Below are positions 1 through 9,534 of a stretch of 64,000 bases of DNA, in pieces; the stretch's first letter is position 1, and every line of letters begins with the position of its first letter. The position numbers and the translations under genes were made by a program. The stretch spans positions 181,037-245,036 of the forward strand of contig CATOSB010000003.1 in NCBI GenBank assembly GCA_951812305.1. The letters run 5' to 3'. Origin of the DNA: an uncultured Paracoccaceae bacterium (GTDB lineage Bacteria; Pseudomonadota; Alphaproteobacteria; Rhodobacterales; Rhodobacteraceae). The notes below the pieces were generated by a model, which ran no database searches, was not told the origin of the DNA, and saw only the letters and a program-made list of their open reading frames with translations.

Positions 1-138
1 GGTCAATCCGCGTTCGCGATCCGGTGCATCAAGGTTGGCGCGAAGATCAGCCCCCGCCGCTCCGGGTGTTTCATAGGATGGCAGCGCCACTTCCGGGTCT
101 GCGCCCTTTGTGTGAACAAACCGCAAAACCGGCCGCAT
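1..138 (-). CDS. dut: dUTP diphosphatase, N-terminal part (runs off the window)
   Basis: The reverse strand from an ATG at 138 reads 46 codons without a stop and leaves the window. The peptide has the Dut N-terminal signature LPSYETPGAAGADLRANL, which in dUTPases hydrolyses dUTP to dUMP and keeps uracil out of DNA. The trimeric active-site motifs that follow lie outside the window. It is downstream of coaBC on the same strand with a 50-bp gap; a coaBC-dut pair is common in alphaproteobacteria. The assignment rests on this short stretch only. Confidence 0.85.
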   Translation of the reverse strand, partial: MRPVLRFVHTKGADPEVALPSYETPGAAGADLRANLDAPDRERGLT

Positions 139-188
139 GTTCCTGCTCCTTCAACTGGCCGAAAATACCTCCGCCGGAGGCATGAATT

Positions 189-1388
189 CTATTTTCCCAA
201 TGCTTCGGCAATCCGCCCAGCAAGCCGTACCGCAACCTGATCTTTAGACATGCGCGGCCAGTCCTCAGCGCCCGCTCCAGTAATCAACACGACGTCGTTC
301 TCATCGCCGCCCATAATGCCGGTTTCCAGCGAAACATCGTTGGCAATGATCCAATCGCAACCCTTCCGGTCGCGTTTGGTCGTCGCGTGGTCAACCACAT
401 TCTCTGTCTCGGCGGCAAATCCAACGACCAGATTTGGCCGTCCTTTCTTCAAATGCGCCACATGCGCCAGAATGTCTGGGTTTTCAGTAAACTTCAGAAT
501 CGGCGCTTCGCCCGATCCATCTTTCTTGATCTTTTCCGGTGCATCTTCGGCCATCCGCCAGTCTGCCACTGCCGCGGCAAAAATGGCGGCGTCCGCCGGC
601 AAGTGCGCGTTAACTGCGCCCAACATTTGCTGCGCCGTCTCTACGTGTATCACGGCGACCCCATCAGGTGGCGTAACACTTGCTGGACCCGTGACAAAAA
701 TTACTTCGGCGCCCAAAGTGCTCAAAGCCCGCGCAATCGCTGTGCCTTGGGCCCCGGATGAGCGGTTGGCTATATATCGCACTGGGTCGATTGGCTCGTG
801 CGTTGGCCCGGATGTTACCAGGATTTTTTTGCCGTGAAGCGGGCCATTCAGTAAAGCGGCTTCGACCGCCGCAACAATTTCCAGTGGCTCGGCCATGCGT
901 CCGGGTCCAAATTCACCACATGCCATGTCGCCTTCATTCGGCCCGACGACCAGCGCGCCGTCGCTTTCGAGCGTTTTCAGGTTTCTTTGCGTGGCGGGAT
1001 GTTCCCACATCCGCACATTCATCGCCGGTGCGATCAACACACGTTTGTCTGTCGCCATCAACACGGTCGAGGCCAGGTCGTTCGCGTGACCCCCGGCCAT
1101 CTTGGCCATCAGATCTGCGGTCGCAGGGGCCACGACCACCAGATCGGCATCGCGGCTCAACTCGATATGGCCCATCTCTGCCTCATCGGTCAGATCGAAC
1201 AGATCGCGATAGACCTTTTCTGCGGCCAGCGCCGAGACGGATAACGGTGTAACGAACTCTTCCGCGGCACGGGTCAGCACCGGAACAACACTTGCACCAC
1301 GTTCCCGCAAGCGCCGGATCAGGTCCAGCGACTTAAAGGCCGCGATGCCGCCGCCAATGATCAAAAGTATTCGTTTGCCCGCCAACAT
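189..1388 (-). CDS. coaBC: Bifunctional phosphopantothenoylcysteine decarboxylase / phosphopantothenate-cysteine ligase
   Basis: 399 aa, the usual full length. It makes 4'-phosphopantothenoylcysteine and decarboxylates it to 4'-phosphopantetheine in coenzyme A synthesis. The N-terminal CoaC flavoprotein half has the FMN loop GGGIAAFK (res. 12-19), the catalytic His in GHIELSR (H74), the PAMNVRMW motif (121-128) and the active-site Cys in ACGEFGPGRM (C157). The CoaB half starts near residue 190 with SGPTHEPIDPVRYIANRSSG and keeps the KIKK lysines. No disruption is seen. Cytosolic housekeeping enzyme. Confidence 0.96.
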   Translation of the reverse strand: MLAGKRILLIIGGGIAAFKSLDLIRRLRERGASVVPVLTRAAEEFVTPLSVSALAAEKVYRDLFDLTDEAEMGHIELSRDADLVVVAPATADLMAKMAGGHANDLASTVLMATDKRVLIAPAMNVRMWEHPATQRNLKTLESDGALVVGPNEGDMACGEFGPGRMAEPLEIVAAVEAALLNGPLHGKKILVTSGPTHEPIDPVRYIANRSSGAQGTAIARALSTLGAEVIFVTGPASVTPPDGVAVIHVETAQQMLGAVNAHLPADAAIFAAAVADWRMAEDAPEKIKKDGSGEAPILKFTENPDILAHVAHLKKGRPNLVVGFAAETENVVDHATTKRDRKGCDWIIANDVSLETGIMGGDENDVVLITGAGAEDWPRMSKDQVAVRLAGRIAEALGK

Positions 1389-1488
1389 GCGTTCAGCCCG
1401 CCGTGAGAACCTTGCTGAATGTATGCCCCGTTAAGGACAAGCACAACTGCCGCCGTGCAGGCCCTTTTTGAATCTCGCGAGAAGTTTG

Positions 1489-2430
1489 TTAGCCGCGTTT
1501 CGCCTCAATAGCTTCCCAGATCAGGCCTGCGGTATTTGTGCCGTCAAATCGCTCTAGCTCCTGAATGCCGGTTGGCGATGTTACATTGATCTCTGTCAGA
1601 TAGTCGCCAATCACGTCGATTCCGACGAATATCTGCCCTTTCTCCCGCAACAGTGGACCAATCGCGGCGCAGATTTCACGGTCTCGGTCGTTTAGCCCAA
1701 TCTTCTCCGGCCGCCCGCCGACATGCATGTTCGATCTGGTCTCGCCCGCCTGCGGCACGCGGTTGATCGCCCCGACAGGTATCCCGTCGACCAGAATTAC
1801 ACGTTTGTCGCCATTGCTGACATCAGGAAGGAATTTCTGCGCGATCAGCGGTTCGCGATTAATCCCGGTGAACAATTCGTGCAGCGATGTGAGGTTTCGG
1901 TCATCATTGGGCAGTCGAAACACGCCGGCGCCGCCGTTGCCATAAAGTGGTTTAAGAATTATGTCGCCATGTTCTTCTTTGAATGCACGAAGCGTGGCGA
2001 GATCGCGGGTGATCGTTGTCGGGGGCGTAAGATTAGGGAACTGTAGGACGAGCAGTTTTTCGGGATAGTTCCGCACCCAAAACGGATCGTTCACGACCAG
2101 CGTTTCGGGATGGATCATATCCAATAAATGTGTCGACGTGATGTAGCCCATGTCAAATGGCGGATCCTGTCGCAGCCAGATGACATCGCATTCGGCGAGA
2201 TCGATTTCTTCTTCCGGGCCAAGATTGGCGTGGTTGCCCACCTCCCTTCGCAAGGTCATTGAACTCCCTCGCGCAGTCACCTTTCCACTTTGATAAGCGA
2301 GCTTGTCTGGCGTGTAGAAAAACAATTCATGCCCGCGCGACTGCGCTTCAATCGCGATGCGAAAGCTGCTGTCGGCGTCAACGTCGACATTTTGAATCGG
2401 ATCCATCTGGAACGCGACTTTTAGGGGCAT
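1489..2430 (-). CDS. gshB: Glutathione synthetase
   Basis: 313 aa ATP-grasp enzyme that joins gamma-glutamylcysteine and glycine. The N-terminal substrate domain begins [12 protein letters not shown] and contains [12 protein letters not shown], a GshB hallmark. The ATP-grasp loop is [14 protein letters not shown], and the C-terminus has [17 protein letters not shown] chose the ATG at 2430 because GGAG lies 8 bases upstream; a TTG two codons earlier is too close to it. In related genomes the order is rsmI-yraN-gshB; here yraN is broken by an IS but gshB itself looks intact. Confidence 0.96.
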   Translation of the reverse strand: MPLKVAFQMDPIQNVDVDADSSFRIAIEAQSRGHELFFYTPDKLAYQSGKVTARGSSMTLRREVGNHANLGPEEEIDLAECDVIWLRQDPPFDMGYITSTHLLDMIHPETLVVNDPFWVRNYPEKLLVLQFPNLTPPTTITRDLATLRAFKEEHGDIILKPLYGNGGAGVFRLPNDDRNLTSLHELFTGINREPLIAQKFLPDVSNGDKRVILVDGIPVGAINRVPQAGETRSNMHVGGRPEKIGLNDRDREICAAIGPLLREKGQIFVGIDVIGDYLTEINVTSPTGIQELERFDGTNTAGLIWEAIEAKRG

Positions 2431-2571
2431 TTGCAAGGCTCCGGCAGCTGATCACCGCCCCTAAATGGCGCAGCCGCCGCCCGTACACAAGGTGTTGCGC
2501 AAAGCAAGTGTCAACAGGCTTCAGCGAATCGCAATCAGCGGGATTAATCTCCGGCAACTAAGAAAGAATTG

Positions 2572-2803
2572 TCAGAACCCAAACGCGTTCTCGATGATCT
2601 CAACGTCACCTAATTCGTTAACCAGTGCGGCATCAAATCGGGTTTCAGTGTTTTGTCCCAAAGGCATCCCGGCCAGAAAACTTGCCGCTGCATTATGGAT
2701 CCGGCCGATTTGCGCCTCGGTAATTCTAGCTGCTGCGGTGGCGAAATCTCTGCTTTTCTTGACTTCAACGAAGACCAACTGACCAAGACGTTCAAAAAAA
2801 CAG
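2572..2803 (-). pseudogene. yraN: YraN/UPF0102 family protein, C-terminal fragment cut by IS66
   Basis: Encodes the C-terminal part of a YraN-type endonuclease-fold protein (VFVEVKK, then AQIGRIHNAAASFL and a C-terminal RFDAALV). The N-terminal part lies beyond the IS66-type element at 4405-4535, and the 8-bp duplication AAAAACAG flanks the element. When the two pieces are joined the poly-T tract (7 T, minus strand) puts them one base out of frame, so a homopolymer indel may have accompanied or preceded the insertion. Flanked by rsmI and gshB, its normal place in Rhodobacterales. Confidence 0.85.
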
Positions 2804-4404
2804 GTAACTCCCAAGCACCCTGTCCGATAGGGTTGCGGGGTTTTGTTCCGTCAGAGCCGTGCGATGATCTGAGGTGGTGACAGGGTCAGGATTTCCAGGA
2901 TGTTGAACCGGTGTTTTCTGGCCGTCGAGATGACGGACCTGATGTCGGCGAAGACCCGCGCGCCCTCGAGGGTGCGGAAGGTGCCCGAGATTTTCATGCG
3001 CAGCTTCATCATGCGCAGGTCCTGTTCGGCCTGATTGTTTGTGAATGGGACCGCGAAGTCGGCGATGAATCGCAAAACGTCATCGCGGTAGTCACGCAGG
3101 CGGAGGAGCAGGTTGTGGCCTGGCCGCCTGGCTTTTCGGCCGCGGGTGCCGGGGCTTTTGGCCAGCGGGGGCTGGCGTTCGTGGAAGGCGAGCCCCTTGG
3201 CGAGGATCGCCATGTATCTGGTGACTATACCCTGGCGAACCAGTTCCGGGAGTTCGGTCTCGCCTTGATCCTGAGCCGCGCATCTGAGCTGATTGGCGCT
3301 ATGAAGCACTGCGCTCATCTCCGTCGCCCAAGGCTCTTTTTCGATCTCTTCGATGGCCTTGAGTTCGCGCAAGTGATGCGCCCCGCAGAGGGCGTGGGCG
3401 TCCACTCCGCTCATATGGGCGTAGTAGGGTTTCCAGTGATCATGAATGATCGTCCCGCCGGTCAGGAAGGTTGGAACAGCACCGCGTTTGGCGCTGATGC
3501 GGTAATGGGTGAAGGCGGTATCGCAGATCGTGTGCAGCCAGTGCAGCTTGCCGGCAACACGAAGTCCGGTCTCGTCCAGATGCCGAACGCCGCCTTCGGC
3601 AAGCCGGGCGAGAATGTGTTCAACCACGACACCCATCTTATTTGCCGCGCCGCGCGTCCAGTTGGTCACGCTGGCCGCGCACAAGCTGGTGGCCCCAAAC
3701 AGGTCGCGCATAAGCTGGCAGACCCGATCCTCGGGTATCAGCTGCTGAACATTGCAATAGACCGCCACTGCCCGCATGCGCGTGCCATATTGCACATGCG
3801 CGGCCACGCCATCGGGAAAGCCAGCCGTCGTCGTGGCTCGACAATGGTCGCAACAATAAACCGCCGCCTGATGCTCGGTGACCTCCAGGCGTGGCGCAGG
3901 CAAGTCGAACACCTGACGCTTCTCGATCCCTTTCACCATCTCCGCCGTCAGGGCGCTCTGACAGGCGCTGCAATGCGTCGCCTCATGCCGTTCGACAAAG
4001 TCGGGTGTTGACGTCTGGCGCAGGGTGTCGCCCCGGTGGCCAACTTGGCCGCCACTTTTCTTTCCGGATTTGCCACGCAGGCTGCGCGGGGCTGGCTTCT
4101 TCAGGCCATCACTTGAAGGGGGCTTGCTGCTATTGCTGCTGTTCTTGGCCAACTGTCGGCGCAGGTCCGTGATCTCTTCCGCCATGCTCGCCAACGCAGC
4201 TTCAAGCTCAGCGATCCGACGCAGAGCCGTGGCGAGAAGTTGTTCAAGGGCGGCAACCTGATCCATCCCACCACTGATTCAGAGAAATCAACCCGGCGCC
4301 ACAGAATTCAGACAAGAAAGAAAAAAAACACGCGCAAAATGGCAAATTCGACTCACCATAAAACTGACAATAACACTCAAACGTGGGGGGTGCTTGGGAG
4401 TTAC
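2804..4404 (-). mobile_element. IS66-family element, copy 1
   Basis: 1601 bp bounded by inverted ends GTAACTCCCAAGCACCC and GGGTGCTTGGGAGTTAC, flanked by an exact 8-bp target duplication AAAAACAG (2796-2803 and 4405-4412). An 8-bp duplication is typical of IS66. It carries one long transposase gene and no separate TnpA/TnpB genes. It is nearly identical to the copies at 28.1, 39.7 and 48.4 kb. It splits yraN. Confidence 0.97.
2851..4266 (-). CDS. IS66-family transposase (copy 1)
   Basis: 471 aa. An N-terminal coiled coil (about res. 1-45) is followed by the NSSNSSKPPSSDG linker and a basic GKKSGGQVGHRG stretch typical of IS66 TnpC-like proteins. Next come Cys pairs of a zinc-binding domain (CSAC, CCDHC), and then the DDE core with HLDETGLRV, DHWKPYY and the C-terminal NNQAEQDLR. 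The C-terminal part ends in the IS66 ARKHRFNILEIL motif. Copy 1 has Q in HERQPP, like copy 4; copies 2 and 3 have R. The gene looks intact. Confidence 0.96.
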   Translation of the reverse strand: MDQVAALEQLLATALRRIAELEAALASMAEEITDLRRQLAKNSSNSSKPPSSDGLKKPAPRSLRGKSGKKSGGQVGHRGDTLRQTSTPDFVERHEATHCSACQSALTAEMVKGIEKRQVFDLPAPRLEVTEHQAAVYCCDHCRATTTAGFPDGVAAHVQYGTRMRAVAVYCNVQQLIPEDRVCQLMRDLFGATSLCAASVTNWTRGAANKMGVVVEHILARLAEGGVRHLDETGLRVAGKLHWLHTICDTAFTHYRISAKRGAVPTFLTGGTIIHDHWKPYYAHMSGVDAHALCGAHHLRELKAIEEIEKEPWATEMSAVLHSANQLRCAAQDQGETELPELVRQGIVTRYMAILAKGLAFHERQPPLAKSPGTRGRKARRPGHNLLLRLRDYRDDVLRFIADFAVPFTNNQAEQDLRMMKLRMKISGTFRTLEGARVFADIRSVISTARKHRFNILEILTLSPPQIIARL

Positions 4405-4535
4405 AAAAACAGATCTATTTCTCCACCGCCTTTGCGCCATCGCCTTGCTTTCGGGCAATATCCCATGCGCACATATCGTTCTGAAACGATATCTTCTGCT
4501 GCGAGACCGGCGCAGTACGACATCTTTCCACTCAA
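4405..4535 (-). pseudogene. yraN: YraN/UPF0102 family protein, N-terminal fragment
   Basis: Reading down from a TTG at 4535, which has GAGGAG 7 bases upstream, gives MSGKMSYCAGLAAEDIVSER and later WRKGGGEIDLF. These are the conserved YraN features G-x-AE at the N-terminus and the R-x-R-x-GEIDL catalytic-like motif. The reading stops at the IS66 end; the remainder is at 2572-2803. The start is inferred from the ribosome binding site and from family starts. Confidence 0.85.
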
Positions 4536-4595
4536 TAACCGGCTCCTCGTTTCCCCAGTTTCAGCCAAATCTGCATCGATGTCGCAAATATTTCG

Positions 4596-5486
4596 TTAAT
4601 CCCGGTCCTCTTCCCCTCGCAATTCCAGTGCACGTTGGTAGACCAACCGCCTTTTCAGGCTCAACTCTTCTGCCACGAACGCCGCCGCATCTTTCACGGA
4701 CATTTCAGTCAGAGCTGCCGCCAGCCGGTCATCAAGACTGCCGCTGTCTCCGGATTTCCTTAGGCGATCAATGACAAGAACGACCTCACCCTTTACGGGT
4801 GCATCCGAAACCGCTGCGGCAAGCTCGTTTAATGGTCCACGTCGAACTTCTTCGAACTTTTTTGTAAGTTCACGGCATATTGCGGCTTCGCGTTCCGCGC
4901 CCAGGATATCGGCCATTTCAGCCAGCGTTCGAGAAAGCCGTTTGGGAGATTCATAAAATACGAGCGTCGCATTGACCTCTCGCAATTCACGCAACCATTT
5001 TGTCCGCGCGGATTTGCCAGTTGGCGGGAAGCCCGCAAACATGAAGCGGTCTGTGGGAAGCCCAGAAACCGTCAGTCCGGCGATGACGGCTGAAGGCCCG
5101 GGCGCCGCAAACACATCGATCCCTGCTGCGCGCACCTCCTTCGCCAGAACGAATCCGGGATCAGCGATCAATGGGGAGCCAGCTTCTGAGGCGTAGGCGA
5201 CCGTTTTGCCTCCAGCCAATACGGCAAGGAGTTTCGGACGCACGCGAGCCCCATTGTGGTCGTGATACGCGATTATTTGCCGTGCGCCAACGGGTACACC
5301 ATGAATTTGCATCAGACGTTTAAGGGTACGTGTGTCTTCCGCCGCCAGAACATCGGCGGAGGCCAATATATCAAGGGCGCGTAGCGTAATGTCGCGCGCC
5401 GCGCCGATTGGAGTGGCGACGAAATACAGTCCGGGCGAAAGGGATACAGATTGGTGTGTCATGAATTGTTCACGTTTTGTGAACAT
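4596..5486 (-). CDS. rsmI: 16S rRNA (cytidine1402-2'-O)-methyltransferase
   Basis: 296 aa tetrapyrrole-methylase-fold enzyme that methylates C1402 of 16S rRNA with SAM. It has the N-terminal GLYFVATPIG, AEDTRTLKRLM, YHDHN, the SEAGSPLIADPG loop and a FYESPKR segment, all RsmI hallmarks. ATG 5486 has a weak GAGAG 4 bases upstream; ATG 5462 (MTHQSVSL) is the alternative and sits closer to the family start. It is divergent from the LpoA-like gene. The downstream yraN is IS-disrupted, so this gene may now be transcribed alone. Confidence 0.95.
   Translation of the reverse strand: MFTKREQFMTHQSVSLSPGLYFVATPIGAARDITLRALDILASADVLAAEDTRTLKRLMQIHGVPVGARQIIAYHDHNGARVRPKLLAVLAGGKTVAYASEAGSPLIADPGFVLAKEVRAAGIDVFAAPGPSAVIAGLTVSGLPTDRFMFAGFPPTGKSARTKWLRELREVNATLVFYESPKRLSRTLAEMADILGAEREAAICRELTKKFEEVRRGPLNELAAAVSDAPVKGEVVLVIDRLRKSGDSGSLDDRLAAALTEMSVKDAAAFVAEELSLKRRLVYQRALELRGEEDRD
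5467..5485. promoter_or_regulatory. Inverted repeat at the rsmI start
   Basis: TGTTCAC-N5-GTGAACA, two perfect 7-bp arms, lies in the rsmI/lpoA-like divergent interval. It overlaps the first codons if rsmI begins at 5486, or forms part of its leader if rsmI begins at 5462. It could be a dimeric repressor operator or an RNA hairpin. The spacing does not fit the alphaproteobacterial LexA box GTTC-N7-GTTC. Confidence 0.4.
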
Positions 5487-5557
5487 TTACTCTCATTGTT
5501 GATGCGCATAATCTGACGCGGTCCATAAGCTTATGCCACAGGGCACGAGGGAGAGAA

Positions 5558-6727
5558 ATGACTGTAATTCATCGTTTGGCCAAATTGCATGGCCTCGTTT
5601 TGTTCGGCTGGCTTTTGGTAGCCTGTGATACTATTCCGACTGTTGGCGGCGGCGGCGGACCAAGCATTGACACGACAAGAGCGGTTACGGTCGCATTGCT
5701 TTTGCCGCGTGGTTCCGGTGATGCACGTGAAGACTCACTTGCCCAAAGTCTTGAAAATGCGGCGCGACTGGCGATTGCCGACCTTAAAGGCGTAAAAATC
5801 AATCTGAAAGTCTATGCCACTGGGGGCAACCCCAGCACAGCGGCAAGCGTTGCGACACAGGCGGTCAACGACGGTGCCAAAATCATACTTGGCCCGGTAT
5901 TCGCGCAGGCCGCCAACGCGGCTGGTGTGGCGGTCGCAAATTCGAATGTGAATGTGCTTTCGTTTTCCAACAACACCGACATTGCTGGTGGCAACGTCTT
6001 CGTTCTCGGAAATACATTTGAAAACACAGCGAACCGGCTGGCACGGTTTGCGGTCTCGCAAGGTAGGCGCAATATCTACATCGTGAATGGTCAGGACCCA
6101 GCAGAAGCAAAGGGCCGTGCCGCGATATCCGCCGCCGTGGGCCGGGCTGGAGGTTCGGTCGCGGGCGCAACCGGGTTCGAACTGTCGCAAAACGGGATAG
6201 TGCAAGCGATGACGCAGATTTCCAGCGGTGTGAAGTCAAGCGGCGCCGATGCAGTGTTTCTGACGTCGGGAACGGCTGGCGCATTGCCGATTTTGACGCA
6301 GCTTATGCCGGACAATGGTATTGATCCCGCTGTCACCAAATATATCGGCCTTCAGCGTTGGGATATCCCACCTGCCGCGCGAGAGTTGCCGCCTTTGCAA
6401 GGCGGCTGGTTCGCGCTTCCAGCACCGCAACTGACAGAAGGCTTCCGCGCGCGCTATTCCGCCCAGTACGGCAGCCCACCGAACCCGATTGCAGGGCTGG
6501 CCTATGACGGTATTGCGGCTGTTGGCGCGTTGATCGCAGCTGGCAGGAGGGACGCGTTGACGAAAAACGCGCTGACGCAGGCCAAAGGCTTTTCCGGCGT
6601 GAACGGAGTCTTCCGTTTGCGTAGCGATGGGACTAATGAACGGGGACTGGCGATTGCAACCATCGTCGACAACCAGGTGAAGATAATTGAACCCGCGCCA
6701 AGAAGCTTCGGCGGAGCTGGCTTCTGA
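5558..6727 (+). CDS. Penicillin-binding protein activator, LpoA-like lipoprotein
   Basis: 389 aa. The N-terminal signal ends in the lipobox LVAC (Cys23), so the protein is probably a lipoprotein. The rest is a type-1 periplasmic-binding fold (AVTVALLLPRGSG, ILGPVFAQA, VNVLSFSNN, YDGIAA), as in the C-terminal domain of LpoA; the TPR domain of enterobacterial LpoA is absent. Known LpoA activates PBP1a in peptidoglycan synthesis; that role here is inferred from family and from the frequent pairing with rsmI. GAGGGAGAG precedes the ATG. Its end overlaps glnD by 41 bp. Confidence 0.85.
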   Translation: MTVIHRLAKLHGLVLFGWLLVACDTIPTVGGGGGPSIDTTRAVTVALLLPRGSGDAREDSLAQSLENAARLAIADLKGVKINLKVYATGGNPSTAASVATQAVNDGAKIILGPVFAQAANAAGVAVANSNVNVLSFSNNTDIAGGNVFVLGNTFENTANRLARFAVSQGRRNIYIVNGQDPAEAKGRAAISAAVGRAGGSVAGATGFELSQNGIVQAMTQISSGVKSSGADAVFLTSGTAGALPILTQLMPDNGIDPAVTKYIGLQRWDIPPAARELPPLQGGWFALPAPQLTEGFRARYSAQYGSPPNPIAGLAYDGIAAVGALIAAGRRDALTKNALTQAKGFSGVNGVFRLRSDGTNERGLAIATIVDNQVKIIEPAPRSFGGAGF

Positions 6728-9497
6728 CCCCGCATACAGCCCGAATCTGGGCAAACTGATATGTCCGGCCGAAGAAATTTTCGACCGGTATGATTGCGAT
6801 GCGGCAATTCACGCAGCCGTTGGCGAAGCAGCGGACGCGGCAACAAAGCGCGCGGCCATCGTAGCGGAGCTGCAAACGCGATTGGCTAGCGGTCGTGAGG
6901 CTATCAAGTCGGCGTTTCAGGCTCATCCGTTTGAGGCTCGCAAGACGACACGGGCGTATACTTTTCTGACCGACGGCATCGTCCTTGCTGCTTTTCGTGC
7001 TGCGACCACCCATCTTCACCCGGTTGGCACAAAAACAGAATCAGATCGTATCGCGCTTCTTGGCGTGGGCGGTTATGGGCGAGCCGAGATGGCACCAGGG
7101 TCAGATATCGACCTGTTATTTCTAACGCCCTACAAGATCACGCCGTGGGTGGAGAGCGTTATTGAATCGATGCTGTATATCCTTTGGGACCTCCACCTGA
7201 AGGTTGGACACGCCAGTCGCACAATCCGGGATTGTTTGCGCTTGGCGCGCGAAGATTACACCATACGCACCGCCTTATTGGAGAACCGGTATCTAACGGG
7301 CGATGACAAGATCGCAGCAGAATTGGAGCATCGGTTGCGAAACGACCTGTTCCGATCTACGGCGACAGAATTCATCGAAGCGAAACTTGCTGAACGGACC
7401 GAACGGCTGTCGCGTCACGGCGGCGGACAGCGCTATGTCGTTGAACCGAATGTGAAAGAAGGCAAGGGCGGTTTGCGCGACCTGCAATCTCTGTTCTGGA
7501 TTGCCAAGTACCAGCATGGCGTTCGTGACACCGCAGATCTTGTTGAAATGGACGTTTTTCGTCAGGAGGAGTTCGACGCCTTTGTCGACGCAGAAAGTTT
7601 CCTGTGGGCGGTTCGCTGTCATCTGCATTTGATCGCTGGGAGAGCGCAGGATCAGTTGACATTTGATCTGCAGGTCGAAGTCGCCGAACGCATGGGATAT
7701 GCTGACACGAAGGGCCGCCGCGCAGTTGAGCTTTTCATGCAGGATTATTTCCGCCACGCGACCGTCGTGGGTGAAGTTACGCGCATCTTCCTGACTGCTT
7801 TGGAAGAACGCCATGTCAAACACGAACCCGGACTTGCGCGGCTTTTTCGCCGCAAACCGAAGGTCAAACCTGGATACAAGGTCGAGCAGACCCGATTGAA
7901 CATCGCAGATGAAAGCACGTTCTTTGGTGACAAGCTGAACATATTGCGGATCTTCGAAGAGGCGCTCAGAACTGGTCTACTTATTCACCCTGATGCGATG
8001 CGAATGATATCGGCAAATCTCAATTTGTTTGATGACGAGCTGCGCCGAAGTCCCGAGGCGACGCGGATTTTCCTCGATCTGCTTTTGAAACACGGTAACC
8101 CTGAACGTGCGCTGCGCCGGATGAATGAGCTTGGCGTCTTGGCGGCCTTTATTCCAGAGTTTGAGCCAATTGTCGCGATGATGCAGTTCAATATGTATCA
8201 CATTTACACGGTCGACGAGCACACGATCCAAACTATCCGAATTCTTGCGCAGATCGAAAAGCAGGAATTGGTCGAAGAACTGCCTGTCGTTTCCGAAATT
8301 CTCGCTGAAGGAATAAATCGCAAGGTGCTCTATGTGGCGCTTTTGTGCCACGATATCGGAAAAGGGAGGGAGGAAGATCACTCTATTTTGGGTGCGCGGA
8401 TATCGCGTTCGGTGGCGCCTCGTTTGGGGCTAAATCAGGCGGAATGTGAAATCGTGGAATGGCTGGTGCGCTATCATCTGTTCATGTCGGATATGGCGCA
8501 GAAACGCGATATCGCCGACCCACGCACTGTCCGTGATTTTGCCAAAGCTGTAAAAACCAAAGAACGGCTCGACCTGCTTACGGTGTTGACGGTTTGTGAC
8601 ATTCGCGGGGTGGGGCCAAATACCTGGAACAATTGGAAAGCGGTATTGATCCGCGCGCTCTATCGGCAGACTCGTCGCGGGTTGGAGGAAGGGCTGGAGG
8701 CGCTCAACCGAGATACGCGGGGAACCGAAGCCAAGAAAAAGCTGCGCGCCACGTTGGATAGTTGGGACAAGAAGGCACTGAAGGCCGAAATTGGTCGCCA
8801 CTACGACCCTTACTGGCAAGGGCTGCATGTCACGGCACATGTCGATTTTGCCCAGCTTCTGCGTGACATCGGCGAGGATGACATTCGCTTGAAGCTAACC
8901 CCGGACCCCGACCGAGACGCCACACGGGTCTGTTTTGCGATGCATGACCATCCGGGCATTTTCAGCCGTATGTGCGGGGCGCTCGCTCTGGTTGGCGCAA
9001 ACATTAAGGATGCGCGCACATTCACTACGAAAGACGGCCTCGCCACCGCTGCATTCTGGGTTCAGGATTCCGAGGGGCACCCATACGAAAAGTCACGCCT
9101 GAAACGCCTGTCAAGCATGATCGACAAAACCATGAAAGGCGAGGTCGTGGCGACCGAAGCGATCAAAAGCCGCGATGTCATCAAGCGCCGAGAGCGCGCA
9201 TTTCGGGTGCCGACCTCGATAACGTTCGACAATGAAGGGTCGGAAATCTACACGATCATCGAAGTCGATACACGCGACCGGCCGGGATTGCTGTTCGACC
9301 TTTCCCGTACACTTGCAAACAACAATATCCAGATCGCCAGCGCGGTTGTGGCGACTTATGGCGAGCAGGTCGTGGATGCGTTTTACGTCAAGGATATGTT
9401 CGGCCTGAAAATGCACGCTGAAAGCAAACAGCGGACACTGGAACGCAAGCTGCGCGAGGCGATTGAGCGTGGCGCGGAGCGAGCAGAGGCGGACTAG
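6687..9497 (+). CDS. glnD: [Protein-PII] uridylyltransferase / uridylyl-removing enzyme
   Basis: 936 aa, normal length for GlnD. It is the nitrogen sensor that uridylylates PII when glutamine is low and de-uridylylates it when glutamine is high. The nucleotidyltransferase motif is GVGGYGRAEM with SDIDLLFL (res. 126-146). A linker with YVVEPNVKEGKGGLRDLQ follows, then an HD hydrolase domain with CHDIGKGREEDHS (about 553). Two ACT domains close the protein (from about 745 and 855; HDHPGIFSRMCGALALVGANI and DRPGLLFDLSRTL). The start is a TTG at 6687 with AGG 9 bases upstream, inside lpoA, implying translational coupling. Confidence 0.96.
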   Translation: MNPRQEASAELASDPAYSPNLGKLICPAEEIFDRYDCDAAIHAAVGEAADAATKRAAIVAELQTRLASGREAIKSAFQAHPFEARKTTRAYTFLTDGIVLAAFRAATTHLHPVGTKTESDRIALLGVGGYGRAEMAPGSDIDLLFLTPYKITPWVESVIESMLYILWDLHLKVGHASRTIRDCLRLAREDYTIRTALLENRYLTGDDKIAAELEHRLRNDLFRSTATEFIEAKLAERTERLSRHGGGQRYVVEPNVKEGKGGLRDLQSLFWIAKYQHGVRDTADLVEMDVFRQEEFDAFVDAESFLWAVRCHLHLIAGRAQDQLTFDLQVEVAERMGYADTKGRRAVELFMQDYFRHATVVGEVTRIFLTALEERHVKHEPGLARLFRRKPKVKPGYKVEQTRLNIADESTFFGDKLNILRIFEEALRTGLLIHPDAMRMISANLNLFDDELRRSPEATRIFLDLLLKHGNPERALRRMNELGVLAAFIPEFEPIVAMMQFNMYHIYTVDEHTIQTIRILAQIEKQELVEELPVVSEILAEGINRKVLYVALLCHDIGKGREEDHSILGARISRSVAPRLGLNQAECEIVEWLVRYHLFMSDMAQKRDIADPRTVRDFAKAVKTKERLDLLTVLTVCDIRGVGPNTWNNWKAVLIRALYRQTRRGLEEGLEALNRDTRGTEAKKKLRATLDSWDKKALKAEIGRHYDPYWQGLHVTAHVDFAQLLRDIGEDDIRLKLTPDPDRDATRVCFAMHDHPGIFSRMCGALALVGANIKDARTFTTKDGLATAAFWVQDSEGHPYEKSRLKRLSSMIDKTMKGEVVATEAIKSRDVIKRRERAFRVPTSITFDNEGSEIYTIIEVDTRDRPGLLFDLSRTLANNNIQIASAVVATYGEQVVDAFYVKDMFGLKMHAESKQRTLERKLREAIERGAERAEAD

Positions 9498-9534
9498 CGT
9501 AACTTACTTGGCAGCGCTCCAACTTAGCGGAAAA

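Noticed and set aside
2911..4011. 366-codon frame antisense to each IS66 transposase
   Set aside because: Present in all four copies only because the DNA is the same; the transposase strand carries the recognisable domains.
5467..5485. LexA (SOS) box at the rsmI start
   Set aside because: The arms are GTTC..GAAC with nine bases between, not the alphaproteobacterial GTTC-N7-GTTC form.
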